Assembly (NCBI RefSeq): GCF_000012845.1
Contig: NC_009615.1
Coordinates: 3,252,501-3,316,500 of the forward strand
Length of the DNA stretch: 64,000 nt
Source: Parabacteroides distasonis ATCC 8503
GTDB taxonomy: Bacteria; Bacteroidota; Bacteroidia; Bacteroidales; Tannerellaceae
Reading direction: 5' to 3'
Of this stretch, positions 56,975 through 64,000 are shown piece after piece; the stretch's first letter is position 1, and each line of letters opens with the position of its first letter. The translations under genes were made by a program, and so were the position numbers. The notes below the pieces were generated by a model. The model had not been told where the DNA came from. It ran no database searches and saw only the letters and a program-made list of their open reading frames with translations.

Positions 56975-57001
56975 CGTCTCAACCATTTATAGTATTAATT
57001 T

Positions 57002-58420
57002 ATGTCACAATTATTTCCAACTAATCTGCCTTATAAAGTGGCAGATATGAGTTTGGCTGAATTCGGTCGCAAAGAGATCGAGATCGCCGAACACGAAATG
57101 CCGGGATTAATGGCGCTACGCCAGAAATACGCCGATCAGAAACCCTTGAAAGGCGCACGTATCACCGGCTCACTGCATATGACTATTCAGACGGCGGTGT
57201 TAATCGAAACATTAGTTGCGTTGGGAGCGGACGTTCGCTGGGCTAGCTGTAACATCTTCTCCACACAAGATCATGCCGCTGCCGCTATCGCAGCGGACGG
57301 CGTACCGGTATTCGCTTGGAAAGGCGAGACGCTGGAGGAGTATTGGTGGTGTACGGACATGGCGCTTCGTTTCCCGGAAGGTAAAGGCCCTCACATGATT
57401 GTTGACGATGGCGGCGACGCTTCCTTGCTGATTCACATGGGCTATCGTGCGGAGAACGATGCGGAGACTATCAACCGCAAAGGCGGAAATCATGAGGAAC
57501 AGGTAATCCTGGATACATTAAATCGTATCCTTCAAGAAGATAACAGCCGTTGGCACCGTACGGTAGCCGAGATGAAAGGGGTATCGGAAGAGACGACCAC
57601 CGGCGTTCACCGTCTGTATCAGATGATGGAGAAAGGTGAGTTGCTGGTTCCGGCTATCAATGTTAATGACTCCGTGACGAAATCCAAGTTCGATAACCTA
57701 TACGGTTGCCGTGAGTCTTTGGCGGACGGCATCAAGCGGGCTACGGACGTAATGATCGCCGGCAAGGTGGTAGTCGTTGCCGGATATGGTGACGTAGGTA
57801 AAGGCTGCTCTCACTCCATGCGCTCTTACGGGGCCCGTGTACTCGTGACCGAGATCGATCCGATCTGCGCCCTGCAAGCCGCTATGGAAGGTTTCGAGGT
57901 TACGACCATGGAAGAGGCCGTGAAAGAGGGTAACATCTTCGTTACGACCACCGGAAACTGCGATATCATCACGATCGAGCATATGACACAGATGAAAGAC
58001 CAATCGATCGTATGTAACATCGGTCACTTCGACAACGAGATACAGGTGGATAAGCTTGTCAACTATCCGAATATCAAGCACACGAATATCAAGCCTCAAG
58101 TGGACAAATATACGTTCCCGAACGGAAACTCCATCTTCTTATTGGCAGAGGGACGCTTGGTAAACTTAGGTTGCGCTACGGGACACCCATCATTCGTAAT
58201 GAGCAACTCATTTACGAACCAAGTTCTTGCCCAGATGGATTTATGGCAAATGGCCTATGAGGTAGGCGTATATCGTTTGCCGAAACGTTTGGATGAGGAA
58301 GTTGCCCGCCTACACTTGGAACGTATCGGCGTGAAATTATCTACATTATCACAAAAGCAAGCTGATTATATCGGCGTACCGGTAGAAGGACCGTACAAGG
58401 CTGATCATTACAGATACTAA
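57002..58420 (+). CDS. ahcY: Adenosylhomocysteinase
   Basis: A 472-residue cytoplasmic NAD-dependent hydrolase that splits S-adenosylhomocysteine into adenosine and homocysteine, clearing the inhibitor of methyltransferases. Signature segments: [40 protein letters not shown], the NAD-binding [16 protein letters not shown] (about 258-273), [10 protein letters not shown] and the C-terminal KADHYRY. It includes the about 40-residue insert typical of longer bacterial forms. Monocistronic; start well supported by the promoter at 56967. Confidence 0.98.
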   Translation: MSQLFPTNLPYKVADMSLAEFGRKEIEIAEHEMPGLMALRQKYADQKPLKGARITGSLHMTIQTAVLIETLVALGADVRWASCNIFSTQDHAAAAIAADGVPVFAWKGETLEEYWWCTDMALRFPEGKGPHMIVDDGGDASLLIHMGYRAENDAETINRKGGNHEEQVILDTLNRILQEDNSRWHRTVAEMKGVSEETTTGVHRLYQMMEKGELLVPAINVNDSVTKSKFDNLYGCRESLADGIKRATDVMIAGKVVVVAGYGDVGKGCSHSMRSYGARVLVTEIDPICALQAAMEGFEVTTMEEAVKEGNIFVTTTGNCDIITIEHMTQMKDQSIVCNIGHFDNEIQVDKLVNYPNIKHTNIKPQVDKYTFPNGNSIFLLAEGRLVNLGCATGHPSFVMSNSFTNQVLAQMDLWQMAYEVGVYRLPKRLDEEVARLHLERIGVKLSTLSQKQADYIGVPVEGPYKADHYRY

Positions 58421-58422
58421 TT

Positions 58423-58519
58423 AATTGAAGATTGAAAGTTGAGAATTGATAATGAAGGGAGGGCAGCTCCTGTAGTTCTCGATTCTTAATTTTCAATTTT
58501 CAATTCTTAATTTTCAATT
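58423..58519. repeat. ATTGAAAATT-type inverted repeat element
   Basis: The left arm (about 58423-58455, AATTGAAGATTGAAAGTTG...) and the right arm (about 58477-58519, repeated TTAATTTTCAATT) are imperfect complements around a GC-richer loop (GGGAGGGCAGCTCC). It fills almost the entire gap between ahcY and the glycosyltransferase gene and resembles short intergenic repeats I recall from Bacteroides genomes. Confidence 0.65.
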
Positions 58520-58522
58520 ACC

Positions 58523-59650
58523 ATGCGTTTCGCTATTCTCTCCCCCATTTATCCCTATCGTGGCGGTATCGCCCAATTCAGCGGGATGCTCTATACGGAA
58601 TTAGTAAAAGAAGGTCATGAAGTAAAGGCTTTCAACTTCAAACGTCTTTATCCGGATATCTTATTTCCCGGCAAGACTCAATACGTAGAAGCGGGAGACC
58701 GTGCGATCGAAATCGAGAGCGTGCGAGTATTAGATAGCGTCAACCCGGTTAGTTATTTCAGTACCGTAAACGCCATTCGTTCCTATGCGCCGGACGTACT
58801 GATTATCTCTTACTGGATGTCCTTTTTCGTTCCCGGATACGCCCACGTAGCAAATCGGATGAAAAAGCATTGTAAGGTAATCACCCTTATCCACAACGCG
58901 ATTCCCCATGAGCCGCGTTTCTTCGACAAGCCTTTAGCTTCGTTACTTTTCAAGCAATGCCATGGCTTTATCGTGATGAGCGATAACGTGCGGTATGATT
59001 TGCGGAAACTTTACCCGGGCGCTAAATATATCCAGAACCCACACCCGCTTTATAATCATTTCGGGAGTAAGATCAACAAGAACGAGGCATGCCGGAAATT
59101 AGGAATCCATCCGTCCAAAAAGAATCTTCTATTCTTTGGACTGATACGGGATTATAAAGGATTAGACCTGCTGATAGAAGCGATGGGACAGCTTAACGAG
59201 GATTACCATCTCATTATAGCCGGCGAATGTTACGGTAGTTTCGAGAAGTATCAGGCTCTGATCGATGCATCTCCGGCAAAAGAACGTATATTCGTCCACT
59301 GTGAATATATCAGCGACGAGGAAATCCCCATTTATTTCTCAGCGGCGGATGCCTTAGTACTCCCCTATCGCTCCGCCACTCAAAGTGGTGTCGTATCCGT
59401 AGCCTACAATTACGATTTACCTATGTTAAGTACTCCCGTAGGCGATTTCAAGAACAGCATCGAAAAGCCGGGTACAGGCATCGTAGTGCCTGAGATATCC
59501 GCAACGGCCCTCGCCCAAGGTATCGAGGAACTTTTCACCCCCTCACAGCAAGCCACCATCCCTGCGAACATATCCAAAGAAAAAGCAGCTCTCTCGTGGG
59601 AAACCCTAACGAGAAAACTGCTCGATTTTATCAATAGCGGTTTCATCTAG
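58523..59650 (+). CDS. Glycosyltransferase, GT4-like
   Basis: A 375-residue GT-B transferase. The N-terminal half opens RFAILSPIYPYRGGIAQFSG with the glycine-rich acceptor loop. The C-terminal half carries NLLFFGLIRDYKGLDLLIEAM, HLIIAGECYG, HCEYISDEEIPIYFSAADALVLPYRSATQSGV, shown in pieces; the EX7E-like region is less clear than in classic GT4. It has no signal or membrane helix and should act at the cytoplasmic face, probably in surface glycan or lipid-linked oligosaccharide synthesis. A GT2 and a YfhO gene nearby on the opposite strand suggest a small envelope-glycan neighbourhood. Confidence 0.9.
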   Translation: MRFAILSPIYPYRGGIAQFSGMLYTELVKEGHEVKAFNFKRLYPDILFPGKTQYVEAGDRAIEIESVRVLDSVNPVSYFSTVNAIRSYAPDVLIISYWMSFFVPGYAHVANRMKKHCKVITLIHNAIPHEPRFFDKPLASLLFKQCHGFIVMSDNVRYDLRKLYPGAKYIQNPHPLYNHFGSKINKNEACRKLGIHPSKKNLLFFGLIRDYKGLDLLIEAMGQLNEDYHLIIAGECYGSFEKYQALIDASPAKERIFVHCEYISDEEIPIYFSAADALVLPYRSATQSGVVSVAYNYDLPMLSTPVGDFKNSIEKPGTGIVVPEISATALAQGIEELFTPSQQATIPANISKEKAALSWETLTRKLLDFINSGFI

Positions 59651-59682
59651 TTGTAGAGACGGGGTGTGCCCCGTCTCTACAA
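59651..59682. repeat. REP-like perfect palindrome
   Basis: TTGTAGAGACGGGG / CCCCGTCTCTACAA: 14-bp perfect arms around a 4-nt loop, between converging genes. The form GTAGAGACG...CGTCTCTAC is a dispersed palindrome I recall from Bacteroidetes and other genomes. No T tract, so any terminator role is uncertain. Confidence 0.8.
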
Positions 59683-59693
59683 CCAACCGGAAT

Positions 59694-62198
59694 TTATATC
59701 TCTTTTTGCTTTCTAGCTTTCCAAACCGAATATCCTACCGCACCAATCAATAACAACAAGATAATCAACGAACTGAAAGAGGTAATATAAGCCGCCGTAA
59801 TATAACCTTGCGGTCTAAACTCAAATACGATCTGATGCTCTCCCGCAGGAACTAACATAGCTCGTAATATCCAATCCGCCCGGAAATGCGAAGCGGGCTT
59901 ACCATCAATAGTTACCTCCCATCCCGGTTGATAATAGATCTCTGAGAATACCGCTAATTGCTCAGAATTCGTCTTCGTCGTATAAACTAATTTATTAGGG
60001 CGATAACTATCCAATGTTATCGTAGCAGTAGAGTCCAATTGAGGCGTGAAACCTTTCACCTCATCAGCGAAACGTTTATCGACAACCGCCGTCGTTAACG
60101 GATTGATCGTATTCAACGCCGCTATTTCCGCATCCGCATTCTCCACGACCTCCACTTTATCCACAAACCAAGCGTTGCCGAAAGCAAACGGATTCCTCAA
60201 AGGCGGTTGCTCCGGATTATAGATAATATAACGTGTATTGAGCATATTCAAGGACGGGCAAGCAGCGAACGCCCCCATCAAATCCTCTGCGGTCTGCGCT
60301 TTCTGGAAAGCCCCGATAACCGAGTTAAGCTCTCCTTGCAGACGGTGGTCGATCAATTCTTGGTACCGTCTCAATTTAGCGGCATAGTAACCGCCGATGG
60401 AGTGGTGATAATAAGATACACTAGTCTCTTGAAATGGATTATTTAACGTCACTACACGATAAGAAGGATCTTTATCCTTAAAGATCTCTTGGTCCGCAAC
60501 AGTCTCCTTATACACGTCCACAGCTTTCTGACGAACAAAATCACCATCATTCAAATAACGTTTATCGACAGTCCACAAATCAGCCAACATCAAAACTGCC
60601 ACACCTATTCCCACAATCGTACCAGCCTTCTTTCGATCTTTTACCGTATAATACCAGAATAATAAAGCGGCACCCAGCAATATAAAAATCAGAGAGCGCA
60701 TAGCATCCGCGGAAGCCAAAGAAGCCCGATCCATCAATAAGGCATTATAGTACCAATCCGGTAATTGGTATTGAGCATCAAAAGAGGAACGGAAATCAAG
60801 TAACATGCTTGGCATCACCCAAAGGATCAAGCACAATCCACCCGTAATCGCTAAAGAAACGATTAACCCCCTTTTAAATAAAGCATCATCCACTTTTCCC
60901 GACACGATCTCTTTCAGCCCCCATATCGCTATGATGGGAAATACCATACCCGGAATAACCAAAGCCATCTCCACCGTACGGAATTTATTATACATCGGTA
61001 AATAATGGAACATAAAATCATTAAAACCATCAAAATTACGTCCCAAAGCCAAAAAAATCAAGAACACCGAACCAGCGAACAGCCACCACTTTATCGGGTT
61101 CCGGATCACGAACATTCCTATGATAAACAAGAAACAAACCAACGCTCCAAAATACACCGGTCCCGAAGTAAACGTCTTCTCCCCCCAATAGGTAGGAGCT
61201 TGTACTTCTTTTCCTACTTGAGCCCCCTTTGCCCTTAATTCCTTATACAATTCAGAGTCCGGTCCTAACATACCTCCGGATCCCCCTCCATAAGCATTAG
61301 GAACCAGCAATGTCAATAGCTCACCTTTACCATAGCTCCAGGCAAAAGCATAATCCTTATCCAGGCCCGAAGAGATTTTCTCTCCGGAAGCCGTAGTAGT
61401 AGTCAATTCCGTAGCACCACGGATAGAGTTCTTGCCAAGATCCCAATGAGCATACATATTTTGAGCGTTGGGAAGAATCGCTAATATAACGCAACCAACC
61501 ATAATCACGGTCACTTTGCCTAACTCTTTGTATGTTTTCTCTCGTAGTTTAGCGAACACGTACCCCAGATAAACAAACAAACAAAGCAGCAATAAATAAT
61601 AAGTGATCTGGATATGTCCATTCGATATGGATAAGGCAACTCCCAACAAGAATACGATTCCTCCCCACAAATACTTACGTTTGAACAGGAGCGCCATACC
61701 CGCAAGGGTTAGCGGCATATAGGCAATGACATATGCTTTCGTTATATGCCCGGCTTCTATAATGATTATATTATAAGAAGCTAACGCAAAAGCGATCGAG
61801 CCCGCAAGGGCCAGCCACCAATTCACCCCCATTACACACATCAATATATAAAAACATACCAAACCGGTAAATACCATGCCCGCATTCAAATAACCGATAT
61901 CTTTTAATGGTGCCTCTAATAAAGTATACCCAGGCAACTTAGGGGCAGGATTCCCATATCCTCCCGCATAGGGCATTCCTCCAAACATGGCATCAGACCA
62001 AACGCTAAATTCACCGGGCTGGGCGGATTTCTCATATTTCTCCATCTGGCTACCTCCCATGCCAACAGCTTTCTCCATGTCTCCCTGACGAATCGATTTA
62101 CCCTCAAATACGGCCGGGGCAAAATAAACCACTGTCAGCACCAAGAACACGGCTACAGCAGCGATATGCTTCCCCCATTTTTGCATTATACTCCGCAT
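59694..62198 (-). CDS. YfhO-family polytopic membrane protein
   Basis: An 834-residue inner-membrane protein with about 12-14 predicted helices and large periplasmic parts. Early segments include HIAAVAVFLVLTVVYFAPAV, FSVWSDAMFGGMPY and NAGMVFTGLVCFYILMCVM. The last third (about 550-800) is a soluble domain with DPSYRVVTLNNPF and YQPGWEVTIDGKP, followed by a final helix and a lysine/arginine tail. This matches the YfhO (PF09586) family, GT-C-like proteins implicated in glycosylating lipoteichoic acid or lipids in Firmicutes; the role in Bacteroidales is not established. Met5 is an alternative start. The 23-bp gap from the upstream GT2 gene suggests one leftward transcript. Confidence 0.87.
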   Translation of the reverse strand: MRSIMQKWGKHIAAVAVFLVLTVVYFAPAVFEGKSIRQGDMEKAVGMGGSQMEKYEKSAQPGEFSVWSDAMFGGMPYAGGYGNPAPKLPGYTLLEAPLKDIGYLNAGMVFTGLVCFYILMCVMGVNWWLALAGSIAFALASYNIIIIEAGHITKAYVIAYMPLTLAGMALLFKRKYLWGGIVFLLGVALSISNGHIQITYYLLLLCLFVYLGYVFAKLREKTYKELGKVTVIMVGCVILAILPNAQNMYAHWDLGKNSIRGATELTTTTASGEKISSGLDKDYAFAWSYGKGELLTLLVPNAYGGGSGGMLGPDSELYKELRAKGAQVGKEVQAPTYWGEKTFTSGPVYFGALVCFLFIIGMFVIRNPIKWWLFAGSVFLIFLALGRNFDGFNDFMFHYLPMYNKFRTVEMALVIPGMVFPIIAIWGLKEIVSGKVDDALFKRGLIVSLAITGGLCLILWVMPSMLLDFRSSFDAQYQLPDWYYNALLMDRASLASADAMRSLIFILLGAALLFWYYTVKDRKKAGTIVGIGVAVLMLADLWTVDKRYLNDGDFVRQKAVDVYKETVADQEIFKDKDPSYRVVTLNNPFQETSVSYYHHSIGGYYAAKLRRYQELIDHRLQGELNSVIGAFQKAQTAEDLMGAFAACPSLNMLNTRYIIYNPEQPPLRNPFAFGNAWFVDKVEVVENADAEIAALNTINPLTTAVVDKRFADEVKGFTPQLDSTATITLDSYRPNKLVYTTKTNSEQLAVFSEIYYQPGWEVTIDGKPASHFRADWILRAMLVPAGEHQIVFEFRPQGYITAAYITSFSSLIILLLLIGAVGYSVWKARKQKEI

Positions 62199-62221
62199 AA
62201 AACTTATTTATATTTAATTAT

Positions 62222-62983
62222 TTATACTCTACCTTTAAACCATTTGGCAAAATAGAAACGTACGGCGAACCAACCATGCAATGCGATTGTCGAGACTTTC
62301 CCATAATATTTGCACATAATCTCATACCGCTCTTTCAAGGAAGCTTTCCGATTGGCGCTACTTAATCCTTCCTCCAAGAAGTCAGACAAAACCAGATGCG
62401 TATTATGCACTCTTTTCGCACGCTTCAGACATTGGATGCACCAATCATAATCGGCCGTCAAACGATAATCCGTATTATATAACGGAGCTATCTCCCGTTT
62501 TGATATAAACGACTGGTGACAAACCAACATTCCCATTCGAAAACCCTTCCAACTGAGTCTCTCCGGAGCCTTCAACCTGCGCATCCCCAACGATTTGCCC
62601 GCCGCGTCAACGATCCGGGTCTCTCCGTAAATCACGTCTGGCAAAGATACTTTCTTTTTCAAAGACGCCACAATTCTTTGCACGGTATCTGCGGTATAAA
62701 GTGTATCGCCCGCATTCAAGAACCACACATAGTCCCCCGTGGCTCGCCTTAAACCTTTATTCATGGCATCGTACAAGCCTTTATCAGGCTCGCTTATCCA
62801 AGAAGCGATACCGGACTCATATTGCTTGATGATCTCTACGGTCTTATCCTTCGACGCTCCGTCAATCAATATATACTCGATATTCGGATACGACTGGCTA
62901 AGTACGCTCAATATCGTACGCTCCAACCATCGCTCCGCATTATAGGTGATCGTTATGATCGAAAATGTAGGTTGCTGATTCAT
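62222..62983 (-). CDS. Family 2 glycosyltransferase
   Basis: A 253-residue GT-A transferase with the family start FSIITITYNAERWLERTILS, then YPNIEYILIDGASKDKTVEI, SEPDKGLYDAMNKGLRRATGDY (the DxD-equivalent region) and WFLNAGDTLY. The C-terminal part (DYRLTADYDWCIQCLKR) resembles colanic acid WcaE-type transferases. No membrane helix. Its ATG overlaps the TGA of the upstream gene (ATGA, 62980-62983), so translation is coupled to it. YfhO follows. Confidence 0.92.
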   Translation of the reverse strand: MNQQPTFSIITITYNAERWLERTILSVLSQSYPNIEYILIDGASKDKTVEIIKQYESGIASWISEPDKGLYDAMNKGLRRATGDYVWFLNAGDTLYTADTVQRIVASLKKKVSLPDVIYGETRIVDAAGKSLGMRRLKAPERLSWKGFRMGMLVCHQSFISKREIAPLYNTDYRLTADYDWCIQCLKRAKRVHNTHLVLSDFLEEGLSSANRKASLKERYEIMCKYYGKVSTIALHGWFAVRFYFAKWFKGRV

Positions 62984-64000
62984 TTTTCCTTCTTTGTTTT
63001 ATAAGCCTGTTTCGGATGATTTGGGGTATTGGGATATAAGCGCGTCAAACGCCCCGTTGACAGAAGCAAAGGTATAAACTCATTTTTTATATAAGCAGGA
63101 TTTCTATTCACGAAAGACGCTATTTCTTCTATCGTTAAATAGGCATTCAAACAACAAGCTACTATAGAATCCATCATCTCTGCTTTACTCATTCTTCGGA
63201 CTCTCTTTGAGGCCATATCCGAAGGTCGCAAGGTTTCATTCAAAGGTCGCAAGGTTTCACCTAAAGGTCGCAAGGTTTCACCTAAAGGTCGCAAGGTTTC
63301 ACCTAAAGGTCGCAAGGTTTCATCCGCAACATAAGGCGATTCAACAATCTGTTTAGACATAAAAGTCAAATACAAGAATCCCATCTTATACTCATACACA
63401 GGAGCAGATAATCCCTCAGCTACACAGTTATCAATAATACGCTGTGTCCCTCTTCCCCAGCTTTCAATAAAACCAGCCTTGTAAAAGACATCCGCAATCA
63501 ATTTATTATGAGGTCTGGAAGGGTGAGGCCTAGATAAGTCCTCTACCGTAATATCCTGCAAACGAGCCTCATTCCCCATTACTAACTTATCGTCATAAAT
63601 ACGGATTTGTATTTCGGAAGAGACAAAATATTCGCGATGAATAATCGAGTTCAATAGGGCTTCCCGCAAGGCCTCATAGGGATAAACTAATTTCTCGCGC
63701 CGATGAATCCCTTCATAAGATATATAACTTAACAAGTATTTTGTTCGCAAGATATCCAACGCCCGATCAACCTGCTGAATCAAATTGCCCTCAATGATAT
63801 CAGTCGTCAGTACTTCAGTCTCCGAAAGGAACTTACCGATCTTTATCCGAGCCTGTAGCACATATTTTTGTACATTCTTTCCAAACAAGACCACAGCGGC
63901 TCTTTTGAATCTACCTCCGACTACTAAATTCAATCGTTTCATTAAAGCCAATATATCTGTTTCCTGCTCAATGGAAGGAACCCTATCCTTAGCTAATAAC
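62980..64000 (-). CDS. AlbA_2/HATPase_c_4 transcriptional regulator-like protein, 5' end outside window
   Basis: The C-terminal 340 codons of a Schlafen/AlbA_2-type ATP-binding regulator. The frame is open to base 64000 and beyond; a TTG at 63951 is not a credible start. Visible: SIEQETDILALMKRLNL, RAAVVLFGKNVQKY, YPYEALREALLNSIIHREYF, the ATPase-like IRIYDDKLVMGNE, and KAGFIESWGRGTQRII, all typical of the HATPase_c_4 part. A tandem ETLRPLG heptapeptide (five DNA copies, 63222-63322) then leads to a C-terminal winged-helix-like segment (LTIEEIASFVNRNPAYIKNE). DNA-binding domain expected outside the window. Translationally coupled to GT2. Confidence 0.85.
   Translation of the reverse strand, partial: LLAKDRVPSIEQETDILALMKRLNLVVGGRFKRAAVVLFGKNVQKYVLQARIKIGKFLSETEVLTTDIIEGNLIQQVDRALDILRTKYLLSYISYEGIHRREKLVYPYEALREALLNSIIHREYFVSSEIQIRIYDDKLVMGNEARLQDITVEDLSRPHPSRPHNKLIADVFYKAGFIESWGRGTQRIIDNCVAEGLSAPVYEYKMGFLYLTFMSKQIVESPYVADETLRPLGETLRPLGETLRPLGETLRPLNETLRPSDMASKRVRRMSKAEMMDSIVACCLNAYLTIEEIASFVNRNPAYIKNEFIPLLLSTGRLTRLYPNTPNHPKQAYKTKKEK
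63222..63322 (-). repeat. 21-bp in-frame tandem repeat (VNTR)
   Basis: AAGGTCGCAAGGTTTCA begins at 63222, 63243, 63264, 63285 and 63306, exactly 21 bp apart, and codes for ETLRPLG/ETLRPLN heptapeptides. Since 21 is divisible by 3, copy-number changes would keep the frame. Confidence 0.95.

Overview
The window is chromosomal DNA of a Bacteroidales bacterium, most likely Parabacteroides (P. distasonis-like). The evidence is the 16S sequence, SusC/SusD pairs, SusA-type GH13 enzymes, a hybrid two-component system, a protease with a type IX secretion tail, and many Bacteroidetes-type promoters of the form TTTG-N19-21-TAnnTTTG. The species name is inference; no search was run. I saw no insertion sequence, integrase, CRISPR array or replication origin.

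Layout. 1-3010 is an rRNA operon read leftwards: two tandem promoters, 16S, tRNA-Ile(GAT), tRNA-Ala(TGC) and the 5' part of 23S, which leaves the window. 3011-3398 is intergenic and holds a 22-bp-period hairpin array. 3399-5459 is a GH29 fucosidase lipoprotein, followed by a BvgS-like hybrid kinase on the other strand (5546-8374) flanked by two near-copies of one terminator hairpin. 8597-21659 is a leftward polysaccharide utilisation locus (PUL): DUF1080 glycoside hydrolase, Gfo/Idh/MocA oxidoreductase, GH13, SusC, SusD, GH13, carboxylesterase and sugar isomerase. It is read divergently from its hybrid two-component regulator (21930-25871). The PUL combines ordinary alpha-glucan hydrolysis with the enzyme families of the 3-keto-glycoside route. 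By eye its central part (about 11.3-24.0 kb) is AT-rich, and the shift back to host-like composition falls inside the regulator gene. Just beyond the regulator is a LytTR-type membrane regulator that has lost its DNA-binding end.

26.6-37.6 kb is mostly housekeeping: an alpha/beta hydrolase, a tRNA with CAT anticodon, prfB with its +1 programmed frameshift, an acyl-CoA ligase, a PadR/PspC pair with a clear operator, HIT, greA, a thioredoxin-fold lipoprotein without its CXXC, and pnp. 37.6-38.5 kb is gene-free. It contains two sets of hairpin repeats and a decayed second copy of the pnp tail plus terminator, carrying a deletion at a 10-bp microhomology.

38.5-42.3 kb holds a small outer-membrane barrel, a membrane-anchored TPR/HTH regulator and a DUF4143-type ATPase; both the barrel and the ATPase have repeated motifs upstream of their promoters. 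42.3-59.7 kb holds fumarase, a T9SS-type trypsin-like protease, a codon-biased TPR lipoprotein, a LruC-domain lipoprotein, typA, rpsO, an XRE-cupin/acyl-CoA synthetase pair, an AraC regulator, a short-chain dehydrogenase broken by one in-frame amber codon, ahcY and a glycosyltransferase. 59.7-64 kb holds a YfhO-family membrane protein, a family 2 glycosyltransferase, and a DNA-binding/ATPase regulator with a heptapeptide repeat that runs off the window.

The most unusual signal is three intergenic arrays (3.12, 37.96 and 56.82 kb) of short hairpins. Their sequences are unrelated, but all have a period of 22 bp or very close to it.
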